From NCBI RefSeq assembly GCF_007988965.1, contig NZ_BJVD01000003.1, positions 124,001 to 188,000 of the forward strand: DNA of 64,000 bases, in the 5' to 3' direction. The notes beneath the pieces are model-generated. The model searched no databases. It saw only the letters and a list, made by a program, of their open reading frames with translations, and was not told the DNA's origin. How positions within the stretch are numbered: position 1 is the first letter of the stretch; each line of letters opens with the position of its first letter. This DNA comes from Rummeliibacillus stabekisii. GTDB taxonomy: Bacteria; Bacillota; Bacilli; Bacillales_A; Planococcaceae. Positions 7,797-15,826 of the stretch are shown piece by piece. The position numbers and the translations under genes were made by a program.

Positions 7797-9587
7797 GTTA
7801 TTTAAGGATTTCTCTTTCTCAGCAAAAAAGTCTACGATCACCTGTGCTAGTTTCTCAGGTACCTTTGCTTCCCGAAAAGCTTCAATATCAGCTTCTTTAA
7901 TCTTTTTAATCGAGCCAAAGTGTTTCAATAATTGTTGTTTCCTTTTGGGCCCGACACCAGGAATTTCATCTAAGATAGAAGTAATGGCATTTTTCTCATG
8001 CAATGACCGATGGAAGGTAATAGCGAATCGGTGTACTTCATCTTGGATACGCTGCAATAGATAGAAAGCCTCGCTTGTACGCTTTAGCGGAATGATTTCA
8101 GGCGGATTGCCGTAAAGCAATTGGGAAGTTTGGTGTTTATCATCCTTTGCAAGACCTGCAATTGGAATATCTAAACCTAGCTCATCCTCTAATATGCTTC
8201 TGGCTATCTCCATTTGCCCTTTGCCTCCGTCTGTAACAAGCAAATCCGGCAGCGGCAAACCCTCTTTCAAAACACGTGAGTATCGTCTACGGATTACTTC
8301 TTTCATTGCACCATAATCATCATGGGCGTTTGCACTTTGAATCTTGAATTTGCGGTATTCTTTTTTATTCGGCTTACCATCAATAAACACAACCATGGCG
8401 GATACAGTATCGGCTCCAAAAATATGAGAGTTATCAAATGCTTCAATGCGTAATGGGGTTGTGATATTCATTGCATTGCCAAGTTCCTCACATGCACCAA
8501 TTGTCCGTTGTTCCTGCCTTTCAATCAGCTGGAATTTTTCACTGATAGCAATTTGCGCATTCTTAGATGCCAAATCAACCAACTCTTTTTTCTTTCCTTT
8601 TTGAGGAATCAGTACTTTTGCCTCTAGCACTTCTTGAAGTATATCACCATCCACACCCTTTGGTAGTAAGACTTCTTTCGGTTGAATATGCTCATTCTTT
8701 TCATAGAATTGACCTACAAATGTTAAGAATTCTTCCTCAGGCTCCCCATATGTCGGAAAAAGAGAAACATCTCTTTCTATCAGCTTGCCCTGTCTTACAA
8801 AGAAGACTTGAACACAGATCCAGCCTTTATCAACAGCAAAGCCAAAAACATCACGGTTTGTAAAATCATTAGTTGTGATTTTTTGTTTTTCCATTACCGC
8901 TTCAATATGGGCGATTTGATCTCGATATTCTTTCGCACGCTCAAAATCCAATTTCTCAGAAGCAGCAATCATTTTTTGCTTTAGGTCTTTTTTTACTGCA
9001 TTATGCCCACCGTTCAAAAAATTAGTGATTTCAGCAGTCATCTGCCGATATGTCTCTTTTTCGATATCCTTTACACAAGGTGCTAGGCATTGTCCTAAGT
9101 GATAGTACAGACAAACACGGTTAGGCATATTTTGGCACTTTCGATAGGGATAAAGACGATCCAGCAGCTTCTTTGTCTCAGTAGCTGCATAAGCATTAGG
9201 ATAGGGGCCAAAATACTTACCCTTGTCCTTTTTGACCTTTCTTACGATTAGCAAGCGCGGATTTTTTTCATTGGTTATTTTAATATATGGATAGGTTTTA
9301 TCGTCCTTTAACATAATGTTATATTTAGGATCGTGCAATTTAATTAGATTTAACTCTAAAATAAAAGCTTCTTTATTGGAGGAAGTAACAATATACTCAA
9401 AGTCATCAATCTCACTTACAAGTCGTTGCGTTTTACCATTATGAGAACCTGTAAAGTACGAACGAACTCGATTTTTCAATACTTTCGCCTTACCTACATA
9501 GATTATGGTCCCTTGCCTGTCCTTCATTAAATAACAGCCTGGCTGGTCAGGTAAAATAGCTAGTTTTTGTTTAATTAAATCATTCAT
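7788..9587 (-). CDS. uvrC: Excinuclease ABC subunit C
   Basis: A 599-aa nucleotide-excision-repair nuclease that cuts on both sides of a lesion marked by UvrAB. In order: an N-terminal GIY-YIG nuclease ([19 protein letters not shown], residues 16-34), a Cys cluster near residues 150-175, a UVR/UvrB-interacting helix around 205-235, an RNase H-like endonuclease domain ([10 protein letters not shown], about 385; VTDGGKGQ, about 454) and a C-terminal helix-hairpin-helix ([17 protein letters not shown]). Length is standard. It follows trxA behind a terminator. Confidence 0.96.
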   Translation of the reverse strand: MNDLIKQKLAILPDQPGCYLMKDRQGTIIYVGKAKVLKNRVRSYFTGSHNGKTQRLVSEIDDFEYIVTSSNKEAFILELNLIKLHDPKYNIMLKDDKTYPYIKITNEKNPRLLIVRKVKKDKGKYFGPYPNAYAATETKKLLDRLYPYRKCQNMPNRVCLYYHLGQCLAPCVKDIEKETYRQMTAEITNFLNGGHNAVKKDLKQKMIAASEKLDFERAKEYRDQIAHIEAVMEKQKITTNDFTNRDVFGFAVDKGWICVQVFFVRQGKLIERDVSLFPTYGEPEEEFLTFVGQFYEKNEHIQPKEVLLPKGVDGDILQEVLEAKVLIPQKGKKKELVDLASKNAQIAISEKFQLIERQEQRTIGACEELGNAMNITTPLRIEAFDNSHIFGADTVSAMVVFIDGKPNKKEYRKFKIQSANAHDDYGAMKEVIRRRYSRVLKEGLPLPDLLVTDGGKGQMEIARSILEDELGLDIPIAGLAKDDKHQTSQLLYGNPPEIIPLKRTSEAFYLLQRIQDEVHRFAITFHRSLHEKNAITSILDEIPGVGPKRKQQLLKHFGSIKKIKEADIEAFREAKVPEKLAQVIVDFFAEKEKSLNNKK

Positions 9588-9600
9588 TGTATCACCTCTA

Positions 9601-9638
9601 AAAAAAACCGGGTGCCTAAGAGTAGGACCCGGGTTTGT
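9601..9638 (-). terminator. Rho-independent terminator after trxA
   Basis: On the minus strand ACCCGG and CCGGGT-type arms around the loop at about 9617-9629 are followed by a run of seven or more T (9601-9607). It lies between the trxA stop and the uvrC start. Confidence 0.75.
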
Positions 9639-9654
9639 TTATAGAACAGAAGAA

Positions 9655-9969
9655 TTAAGCGTGTTTGTTGATTAATTCTGCTAATGCTTCTTTTGGTTGG
9701 AACCCAACAGTTTTATCAACCGGTTGACCGTCTTTAAATAAAACAAGTGTTGGGATTGACATAATACCAAATTGGCTAGCAGTTTCTTGGTTTTGGTCAA
9801 CATCCACTTTTACAATTGTTGCTTTGTCATTTAATTCTTGGTCCAATTCTTCTAAAACAGGAGCGATCATTTTACAAGGTCCGCACCATGTTGCCCAGAA
9901 GTCTACTAAAACTAAACCTTTTGAAATATCATTTGAGAATGTTGCGTCTGTTGAATGTACAATTGCCAT
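9655..9969 (-). CDS. trxA: Thioredoxin
   Basis: A 104-aa classic thioredoxin, the general cytosolic protein-disulfide reductant that also serves enzymes such as ribonucleotide reductase. The active site WCGPC is at residues 28-32, and the cis-Pro loop (MSIPTLVLF) and KDG turn are present. A strong GGAGG precedes the ATG. It lies downstream of the etf cluster, separated by a terminator, and upstream of uvrC. Confidence 0.97.
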   Translation of the reverse strand: MAIVHSTDATFSNDISKGLVLVDFWATWCGPCKMIAPVLEELDQELNDKATIVKVDVDQNQETASQFGIMSIPTLVLFKDGQPVDKTVGFQPKEALAELINKHA

Positions 9970-10090
9970 GTTACATTTCCTCCTTAAATGGTATGTATCG
10001 GTAGTGTAGCATAAAGAAACTAGACAAAGCGAAAATTCTGCTCATTTATTTCACTTGGTCTTTATTTAATTTCTGTTACACTTCCATTTT

Positions 10091-10122
10091 AAAAGAAAAG
10101 CTCTGCTTCGTGGCAGAGCTTT
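10091..10122 (-). terminator. Rho-independent terminator after etfA
   Basis: A ten-base stem AAAGCTCTGC/GCAGAGCTTT with a six-base loop is followed by TTCTTTT on the minus strand. It ends the fad-etf transcription unit. Confidence 0.88.
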
Positions 10123-10129
10123 CAACTTA

Positions 10130-11107
10130 TTATGCATTCACTAAAATCGTTTTAAATTCTTCAATTAGCATTGGCACCACTTCGAACAAGTCGCCTATAA
10201 TACCGTAATCTGCTACTTTGAAGATATTTGCTTCTGGATCTTTATTGATTGCTACGATAATTTTAGAGTTTGACATCCCTGCAAGATGTTGAATTGCACC
10301 TGAGATACCGCATGCAATATATAAATCCGGTGTTACAACCTTACCTGTTTGGCCTATTTGCAATGAATAATCACAGTAATCAGCATCACAAGCACCACGT
10401 GAAGCACCAACTGCTCCGCCTAATAGTGTAGCAAGATCCTGCAATGGCTTAAAGCCTTCTTCACTCTTTACACCGCGTCCGCCTGCAATAATGACTTTCG
10501 CTTCCGATAAGTCTACGCCCTCAGATGCTTTGCGTACCACTTCTTTGATTACTGTACGCAAATTTGTGATATCTACTGCTTGGCTTGAAACTTCCCCAGT
10601 GCGAGATTCATCTTTTTCTAATGGAGCAATATTGTTTGGACGAATTGTTATAAATAGGACGCCTTCTTTAACTTTTACTTTCTCAAATGCTTTACCAGAG
10701 TAGATCGGGCGGATAAATACAGCGTCTTCGCCTTCTCCTTCGATTTTAGTTACATCAGAGATTAAGCCGCTTTGTAATTTACTTGCAATTTTTGGCGATA
10801 AATCCTTACCTAGTGCCGTATGACCAAAAACAATCGCTTCCGGTTGTTCAGCATCTACACAAGCCATAAATGCTTGGCTGAAACCATCTGAAGTATATTG
10901 TTTTAGATGAGGGTGTTCCACAGTAATAACACGATCAGCGCCATACTGAATCATTTCAGAACTCACGTTTTCTACTGAGTCGCCGATTAAAACGCCTACA
11001 ACTTCTCCACCATCCGCAATTGTTTTCCCTGCTGCAATCGCTTCAAATGAAACATTTCTTAAAGATCCTTCACGTACTTCGCCTAATACTAATACTTTTT
11101 TTGACAT
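10130..11107 (-). CDS. etfA: Electron transfer flavoprotein alpha subunit
   Basis: A 325-aa FAD-binding subunit of ETF, which accepts electrons from acyl-CoA dehydrogenases and passes them toward the quinone pool. The C-terminal FAD domain is clear: GGRGVKSEEGFKPLQDLA, GAVGASRGACDADY, QIGQTGKVVTPDLYIACGIS in successive segments, and the closing GDLFEVVPMLIEEF. It is the last gene of the fadR-fadB-etfB-etfA run, 30 bases after etfB. Confidence 0.96.
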   Translation of the reverse strand: MSKKVLVLGEVREGSLRNVSFEAIAAGKTIADGGEVVGVLIGDSVENVSSEMIQYGADRVITVEHPHLKQYTSDGFSQAFMACVDAEQPEAIVFGHTALGKDLSPKIASKLQSGLISDVTKIEGEGEDAVFIRPIYSGKAFEKVKVKEGVLFITIRPNNIAPLEKDESRTGEVSSQAVDITNLRTVIKEVVRKASEGVDLSEAKVIIAGGRGVKSEEGFKPLQDLATLLGGAVGASRGACDADYCDYSLQIGQTGKVVTPDLYIACGISGAIQHLAGMSNSKIIVAINKDPEANIFKVADYGIIGDLFEVVPMLIEEFKTILVNA

Positions 11108-11137
11108 ATGTTTTCCTCCTCCGCAATAAATCGTAGC

Positions 11138-11911
11138 TTAGATTACTTTTGCTTCTGTATGAAGTAGTTGAACTAGTTCTTTTACTTGGTCTTTTAATTC
11201 ACCTTGCAAGACACGACCCGCTTCTTTTTCAGCAGGTAAGAAGATTTCGACTGTTTCTGTTTTTGCTTCTACATCATCTTCATCAATATCTAAATCATCT
11301 AATTCTAATTCTTCTAGAGGTTTTTTCTTTGCCTTCATAATTCCAGGCAAAGAAGGATAGCGTGGTTCGTTCAAACCTTGTTGCGCTGTAACTAATAATG
11401 GCAATGATGTTTCGATGACTTCTGAATCTCCTTCAACATCACGTACTATTTTGACTGTGTCGCTATCAATCTCAAGGTTTGTAATAGTAGTTACATAGTT
11501 AATGCCAAGGAGTTCAGCTAGACGTGGCCCTACTTGTCCTGATCCACCATCAATTGCTACATTACCACCTAAAATAAGGTCAGCGTCTTTGTCTTTTAAG
11601 TATTCAGATAAAATATGTGCGACAGAATATTGATCTAAATCTTCTACGTCATCCTCTGTATTAATTAACACAGCTTTATCTGCTCCCATTGCAAGAGCGG
11701 TACGAAGTTGTTTTTCAGCATCTTCTCCACCAATTGTTACGACTGTAACTTCTCCGCCTTGTGCATCGCGTACTTGGATTGCTTCTTCAATTGCATATTC
11801 ATCATACGGATTGATGATGAATTCTGCCCCATCTTCTTGAATTGCTCCACCATTTAAAACAATCTTTTCCTCTGTGTCAAAAGTTCTTTTTACTAATACA
11901 TAAATATTCAT
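11138..11911 (-). CDS. etfB: Electron transfer flavoprotein beta subunit
   Basis: A 257-aa ETF small subunit binding AMP. The family signature segment (EPRYPSLPGIMKAKKKP) near residues 187-203 is the known recognition-loop region for partner dehydrogenases. An acidic stretch follows it (LEELELDDLDIDEDDVEAK). It pairs with EtfA and lies 21 bases after fadB, so beta-oxidation and its electron carrier are coexpressed. Confidence 0.95.
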   Translation of the reverse strand: MNIYVLVKRTFDTEEKIVLNGGAIQEDGAEFIINPYDEYAIEEAIQVRDAQGGEVTVVTIGGEDAEKQLRTALAMGADKAVLINTEDDVEDLDQYSVAHILSEYLKDKDADLILGGNVAIDGGSGQVGPRLAELLGINYVTTITNLEIDSDTVKIVRDVEGDSEVIETSLPLLVTAQQGLNEPRYPSLPGIMKAKKKPLEELELDDLDIDEDDVEAKTETVEIFLPAEKEAGRVLQGELKDQVKELVQLLHTEAKVI

Positions 11912-11932
11912 AGTACTTACCCCCTAATACTT

Positions 11933-12706
11933 TTATTGTCCCTTAAAAACAGGTTCCCTTTTTTCAATGAATGCAGCGATTCCCTCTTTAGCGTCTTGTG
12001 TGGTGAAGATATGCGCAAACCCTTCCGCCTCTTTTTGGACGCCTTCATAAAATTGAGTGGTTTTAGAAAATTGCAACATTTCAATGGCCACTTTTAAAGC
12101 AATTGGGCTCTTCTTCGCTATTTTCTTTGCAGTTTTAAGCGACTCTTCTAGTAATTGCTCTTCTGAAAATGCCAGATTCGCTAAGCCCCATTTCACTGCT
12201 TCTTCTCCAGTAATTGGATTGCTAGTGAACATCATTTCAGCTGCTTTTGCTGCCCCTACATATCTAGGCAAGCGTTGCGTACCACCAAAACCAGGAATTA
12301 ACCCAAGTTGTAGCTCTGGCAATCCTAGCTTAGCCGTATCGCTCACATAGCGGAAATGACAGCTCATCGCAAGCTCTAAACCACCGCCTAGTGCTGCACC
12401 ATGTATTGCTGCAATCACAGGCTTCGAGAAATTTTCAAGTCTTTCAAAGACTTCTTGCCCTCTCGCTGACATCGTTTGAAATTCTTCGCCGGAAGATACT
12501 TCTGTAAATTCCTTAATATCAGCTCCAGCCGAAAAGAATCTACCTTCTCCATGCAGCAAGATGACACGTACACTTGCATCATTTTCAACTGCATTGAGAA
12601 GCTCGTCTACCTCTTCAATTAACCCCCGGGAGAGCGCGTTTGCTGGCGGTCGATTAATTGCGGTAACCGCAACGCCTTCTTCCACCTTATAACTTAGATA
12701 TTGCAT
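11933..12706 (-). CDS. fadB: Enoyl-CoA hydratase/isomerase
   Basis: A 257-aa crotonase-fold enzyme hydrating trans-2-enoyl-CoA in beta-oxidation. The oxyanion-hole motifs are GRFFSAGADIKEF (about residues 55-67) and IHGAALGGGLELAM (about 99-112). LQLGLIPGFGGTQRLPR carries the second catalytic carboxylate region. It is named after its position and similarity to B. subtilis FadB in the lcfA-fadR-fadB-etfB-etfA cluster; it is not the large E. coli FadB. Confidence 0.92.
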   Translation of the reverse strand: MQYLSYKVEEGVAVTAINRPPANALSRGLIEEVDELLNAVENDASVRVILLHGEGRFFSAGADIKEFTEVSSGEEFQTMSARGQEVFERLENFSKPVIAAIHGAALGGGLELAMSCHFRYVSDTAKLGLPELQLGLIPGFGGTQRLPRYVGAAKAAEMMFTSNPITGEEAVKWGLANLAFSEEQLLEESLKTAKKIAKKSPIALKVAIEMLQFSKTTQFYEGVQKEAEGFAHIFTTQDAKEGIAAFIEKREPVFKGQ

Positions 12707-12766
12707 TCTCCAAATCCTCCTTTGTTTTCCCTATGTATGTGGCAAAATAGTGTATTTTGCCTCTGT

Positions 12767-13351
12767 TTATTGCGTCTGAATGCCCTTTAACAGTATTTCA
12801 TGCACCCGTGGCGCCATTTCAACAAGGTCATATTTTTGATCTTTCATGACCCATGTTGTGGACACCTCATCAACTGTACCGAAAATTACTTGCCTAACTA
12901 ACCGCAAATCCATATCTTCTATAAATTCACCTGCTTGGATACCCCTTTGCAATATATCATCCAGCAAGTCTAGATACTCTTTTAATATGTGGTTAATTTT
13001 GAGGCGTAAGTCTTTGTTCGATTGGCGTAGCTCTAATTGCGTAACTACTGCTAAATGATGATCTTCCGATAAAACCTTAAAATGCCCTTCTATCATCCTT
13101 GCCAACATTTCCTGGGCTGTTATGCTTTCTTGAATAATTACTTTTAAATTTTCCACAAAGACAGACATCTTTTCACTGAAAACAGAAATGAGGATATCTT
13201 CTTTGTTCTTAAAGTATAAATAAATTGTTCCATCTGCAACGCCTGCCTGCTTAGCAATCTTGGAAACTTGCGCTTGGTGATAACCGTTTTCCGCAATCAC
13301 TATGACAGCAGCATCAATAATTTGTCTGTATTTTGGTTTGTCTTTCTTCAA
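12767..13351 (-). CDS. fadR: TetR-family fatty-acid degradation repressor FadR
   Basis: A 194-aa acyl-CoA-responsive repressor. The N-terminal TetR HTH reads RQIIDAAVIVIAENGYHQAQ, then SKIAKQAGVADGTIYLYFKN; the C-terminal ligand domain is all-helical. I place the start at TTG 13351: GGTGGTGA lies just upstream, the product begins MKKDKPKYRQIIDAAV as in B. subtilis FadR, and the length is the same 194 aa. An upstream ATG at 13396 in this frame would lie inside the operator. The gene is preceded by its own promoter and a FadR operator, pointing to autoregulation. Confidence 0.93.
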   Translation of the reverse strand: MKKDKPKYRQIIDAAVIVIAENGYHQAQVSKIAKQAGVADGTIYLYFKNKEDILISVFSEKMSVFVENLKVIIQESITAQEMLARMIEGHFKVLSEDHHLAVVTQLELRQSNKDLRLKINHILKEYLDLLDDILQRGIQAGEFIEDMDLRLVRQVIFGTVDEVSTTWVMKDQKYDLVEMAPRVHEILLKGIQTQ

Positions 13352-13381
13352 ATCAATCACCACCGCGTAATTATGAAAATA

Positions 13382-13435
13382 TGAATGACTATTCATTCAT
13401 ATTTTCATATTATATTCAATCGCGTGGATTGTCAA
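13382..13435 (-). promoter_or_regulatory. fadR promoter with FadR operator
   Basis: On the minus strand TTGACA (13435-13430), a 17-base spacer and TAATAT (13412-13407) form a strong sigma-A promoter. Immediately downstream, over the expected start of transcription, is the 18-base sequence TGAATGACTATTCATTCA (13382-13399), which is the published B. subtilis FadR operator consensus. Binding there would block initiation of fadR-fadB-etfB-etfA. Confidence 0.9.
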
Positions 13436-13442
13436 GAAAGAG

Positions 13443-15125
13443 TCATTGCGTAACTTGTGTTTTTTCTTCATCCAAAAGTGTTCTTCTTAAAATTTTCCCT
13501 ACAGCTGTTTTAGGCAATTCTGAACGGAATTCATATATTCTTGGAACCTTAAATGAAGCTAACTTCGCTCGACAATACTTATTAAGCTCTTCTTCTGTTG
13601 CTTTGTAGCCATCCTTTAATACAATAAAAGCCTTTACCGTCTCTCCACGATAAGGATCCGGTACTCCAAGAACCACACATTCTTGCACAGCTTCATGCTC
13701 ATATAGTACTTCCTCAACTTCCCGAGGATAGATATTAAAGCCGCCAGCAATAATGATGTCTTTCTTGCGGTCTACTACATAGAAATAGCCTTCTTCATCC
13801 ATATAGCCTATATCTCCCGTAAGAAGCCATCCATCAATGAGCGTCATATCAGTATCTTCCGGCCGATTCCAATAGCCCTTCATTACTTGAGGACCTTTAA
13901 CTGCAATTTCACCCACTTCTCTTATTTCTGCAGCTTCTGTCGTTCCCATTTTAAAGATCATGGCATCTGTATCTGGCCAAGGTACACCGATCGATCCTTT
14001 TACACGTTTGCCACCCCAAATAAAATTAGCATGAGTAACTGGTGAGGATTCGGTTAAACCATAGCCTTCCACTAATTTGCCGCCTGTTATATGTTCAAAC
14101 TTTTCTTGAACTTCTACAGGCAGCGGTGCAGAGCCGCTAATACAAGCTTTAATGGATGATAAATCAAATTTGGTTAGCTCAGGATGATTGAGCAAACCAA
14201 TATAGAGAGTAGGCGCACCTGGGAAGAGCGTTGGTTTTTGTTTTTGTATTGTTTTCAATGTATCTTTCGCATTAAACTTTGGCATTAAGACCATTCGATC
14301 GCCATTCATGACTGTTAAAAGCAAGACAGTTGTCATACCGTAAACATGGAAGAATGGCAAAACACCCATAATGATTTCTTCTCCCGGAACAGTTTTCGTC
14401 ATCCATGCCCTACACATTTGGACATTTGATGCAAGATTCTGATGCGTTAACATCACGCCTTTCGGAAATCCTGTAGTCCCCCCAGTATATTGCAATAATG
14501 CTACATCTTCTGTAAAGTCAAAATCCAACTTAACGGGATTCAATTCACCGATTTTTATGATTTCAGCGAAAAGATGGTTGGAGCCGCTATGCTGTACTGA
14601 CACGGTAAAGCCAGTATCCCTTTTTTGAATAAATGGATAGATCATGTTTTTAGGAAACGGCAAATAGTCTTTTACAGCGGTAATAATCATATTTTCTAAA
14701 TCCGTTTCTTTCCACACTTTCATAATGCGTGGATAAAGGATATCCAGTGAAACAATAGCCTTGGCACCTGAATCTTTTAATTGATATTCTATTTCTCTTT
14801 CTGTATAGAGCGGATTCGTCTGTACCACAATACCCCCTGCATACAAAATACCAAAATAAGAAATGACGTTTTGCGGGCAATTTGGGAGCATTACTGCTAC
14901 CCTATCCCCTTTTTCAATGCCAATCTTTCGTAAATAATTCGCAAATTTTAAGGATGATTCGTACAGTTCTTGATACGTTAATTCTTTTCCTAAGAAATGT
15001 ATGGCAATCTTCGTTGGCGATTTCTCAGCTGCTCTTGTTAAATATTCTTGTAAAGGAATTTCTTCATACGCTAATCTTGCAGGTATGTCAGGAGGATAAT
15101 TCTTTAGCCAAATCTTTTCCGTCAC
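13443..15125 (-). CDS. fadD: Long-chain fatty-acid-CoA ligase
   Basis: A 560-aa AMP-forming acyl-CoA synthetase that activates long-chain fatty acids for beta-oxidation (B. subtilis LcfA counterpart). The adenylate-forming motif YTGGTTGFPKGVMLTH lies near residues 216-231, GYGLTESSPVTH near 352, the fatty-acid signature region GWLLTGDIGYMDEEGYF near 430, and the C-terminal catalytic Lys in PKTAVGKILRR. Transcription comes from a promoter overlapped by a CcpA-like site. No terminator separates it from fadR, only a second promoter, so read-through is likely. Confidence 0.95.
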   Translation of the reverse strand: MTEKIWLKNYPPDIPARLAYEEIPLQEYLTRAAEKSPTKIAIHFLGKELTYQELYESSLKFANYLRKIGIEKGDRVAVMLPNCPQNVISYFGILYAGGIVVQTNPLYTEREIEYQLKDSGAKAIVSLDILYPRIMKVWKETDLENMIITAVKDYLPFPKNMIYPFIQKRDTGFTVSVQHSGSNHLFAEIIKIGELNPVKLDFDFTEDVALLQYTGGTTGFPKGVMLTHQNLASNVQMCRAWMTKTVPGEEIIMGVLPFFHVYGMTTVLLLTVMNGDRMVLMPKFNAKDTLKTIQKQKPTLFPGAPTLYIGLLNHPELTKFDLSSIKACISGSAPLPVEVQEKFEHITGGKLVEGYGLTESSPVTHANFIWGGKRVKGSIGVPWPDTDAMIFKMGTTEAAEIREVGEIAVKGPQVMKGYWNRPEDTDMTLIDGWLLTGDIGYMDEEGYFYVVDRKKDIIIAGGFNIYPREVEEVLYEHEAVQECVVLGVPDPYRGETVKAFIVLKDGYKATEEELNKYCRAKLASFKVPRIYEFRSELPKTAVGKILRRTLLDEEKTQVTQ

Positions 15126-15150
15126 ACGAAATGCCCCCTATTCTTATTAA

Positions 15151-15199
15151 TTAGAATATTTCTAACTTTAATTATAATTTAATGCGAGAGCGCTTTCAA
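15151..15199 (-). promoter_or_regulatory. fadD promoter with cre-like site and an unassigned palindrome
   Basis: On the minus strand TTGAAA (15199-15194), a 17-base spacer and TATAAT (15176-15171) form a consensus-like promoter. A cre-like sequence lies at 15185-15198 on the plus strand (CGAGAGCGCTTTCA, one mismatch from TGNNANCGNTNNCA), overlapping the -35 box and spacer, where CcpA would repress. Directly after the -10 box is a palindrome TTAGAATATTTCTAA (15151-15165) that does not match the FadR operator. Confidence 0.7.
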
Positions 15200-15259
15200 T
15201 TATTATTCATTTTTTCTTTAGAGAATAGAAGATTATTATATAAATCGAACATAGTTTAT

Positions 15260-15290
15260 AAAAAAGAACCAAGCTCTGTATGCTTGGTTC
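15260..15290 (-). terminator. Rho-independent terminator after the mutS2-DUF350-small ORF unit
   Basis: A perfect 9-bp stem GAACCAAGC/GCTTGGTTC with a seven-base loop is followed on the minus strand by a run of six T. Confidence 0.9.
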
Positions 15291-15298
15291 TACTTCGT

Positions 15299-15379
15299 TT
15301 AATGCAAGAAAAGATAAATAATCCCTGTAAGAATAAATAATAGGCAGACTACCATTAAGACTTTTGCTAATTTTTCCAT
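15299..15379 (-). CDS. 26-aa single-span membrane peptide
   Basis: A short frame of 26 codons beginning MEKLAKVLMVVCLLF and ending in TAA. It is one hydrophobic helix preceded by two lysines (positive-inside). TAGGAGT lies about six bases before the ATG. It starts 17 bases after the DUF350 stop and is followed by a clean terminator, so it reads as the last gene of the polX-mutS2-DUF350 unit. Function unknown. It may partner the DUF350 membrane protein, but that is only positional. Confidence 0.6.
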   Translation of the reverse strand: MEKLAKVLMVVCLLFILTGIIYLFLH

Positions 15380-15396
15380 TCCAGACTCCTAAACTA

Positions 15397-15810
15397 CTAT
15401 GAAATGCTTGCGCCTATAACGAATGATAAACCTACTGAGATGGTAAAGGATATAAAGCCAACTGAGCGATTGTCCTGTTCGATCTCATGGTCGATTTTAA
15501 ACGTAGGCGTAAGAAATTCATAAAGAATATATGCGAAAATCAATAAAACAAAACCAAACATTCCCCAGCCAATCATGGCAAGGAGCGATGTGTGCCGCTC
15601 GATGGAATAGCGGAAAATATTGCAAACTCCCAATATTTTCCCTCCTGTAGCTAATGCCACCGCCATATTGCCGTTTTTGATTTCTTGCCAATTCTTATAT
15701 TTTGTCACAAGTTCAAAAATGGCCATTGCGATGACAAGGCACAGTACAACAAGACTAAAGTAACCCGCAGTTTGGACCATTGGGTGGTGCCAAAAACTAT
15801 TCAGTAGCAT
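15397..15810 (-). CDS. DUF350 family membrane protein (YshE-like)
   Basis: A 137-aa polytopic membrane protein with four hydrophobic segments (about residues 14-34, 47-65, 75-97 and 116-136) and the polar loop RYSIERHTSL between them. It belongs to DUF350, a family of integral membrane proteins of unknown function. It directly follows mutS2 (16-base gap), as yshE does in B. subtilis, and precedes a tiny membrane peptide. Confidence 0.82.
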   Translation of the reverse strand: MLLNSFWHHPMVQTAGYFSLVVLCLVIAMAIFELVTKYKNWQEIKNGNMAVALATGGKILGVCNIFRYSIERHTSLLAMIGWGMFGFVLLIFAYILYEFLTPTFKIDHEIEQDNRSVGFISFTISVGLSFVIGASIS

Positions 15811-15826
15811 GAATTCCCCTCATTTG

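Noticed and set aside
13352-13396. FadR start at the ATG 13396
   Set aside because: That ATG lies inside the FadR operator, at the transcription start. The TTG at 13351 gives the 194-aa length and sequence start known for FadR.
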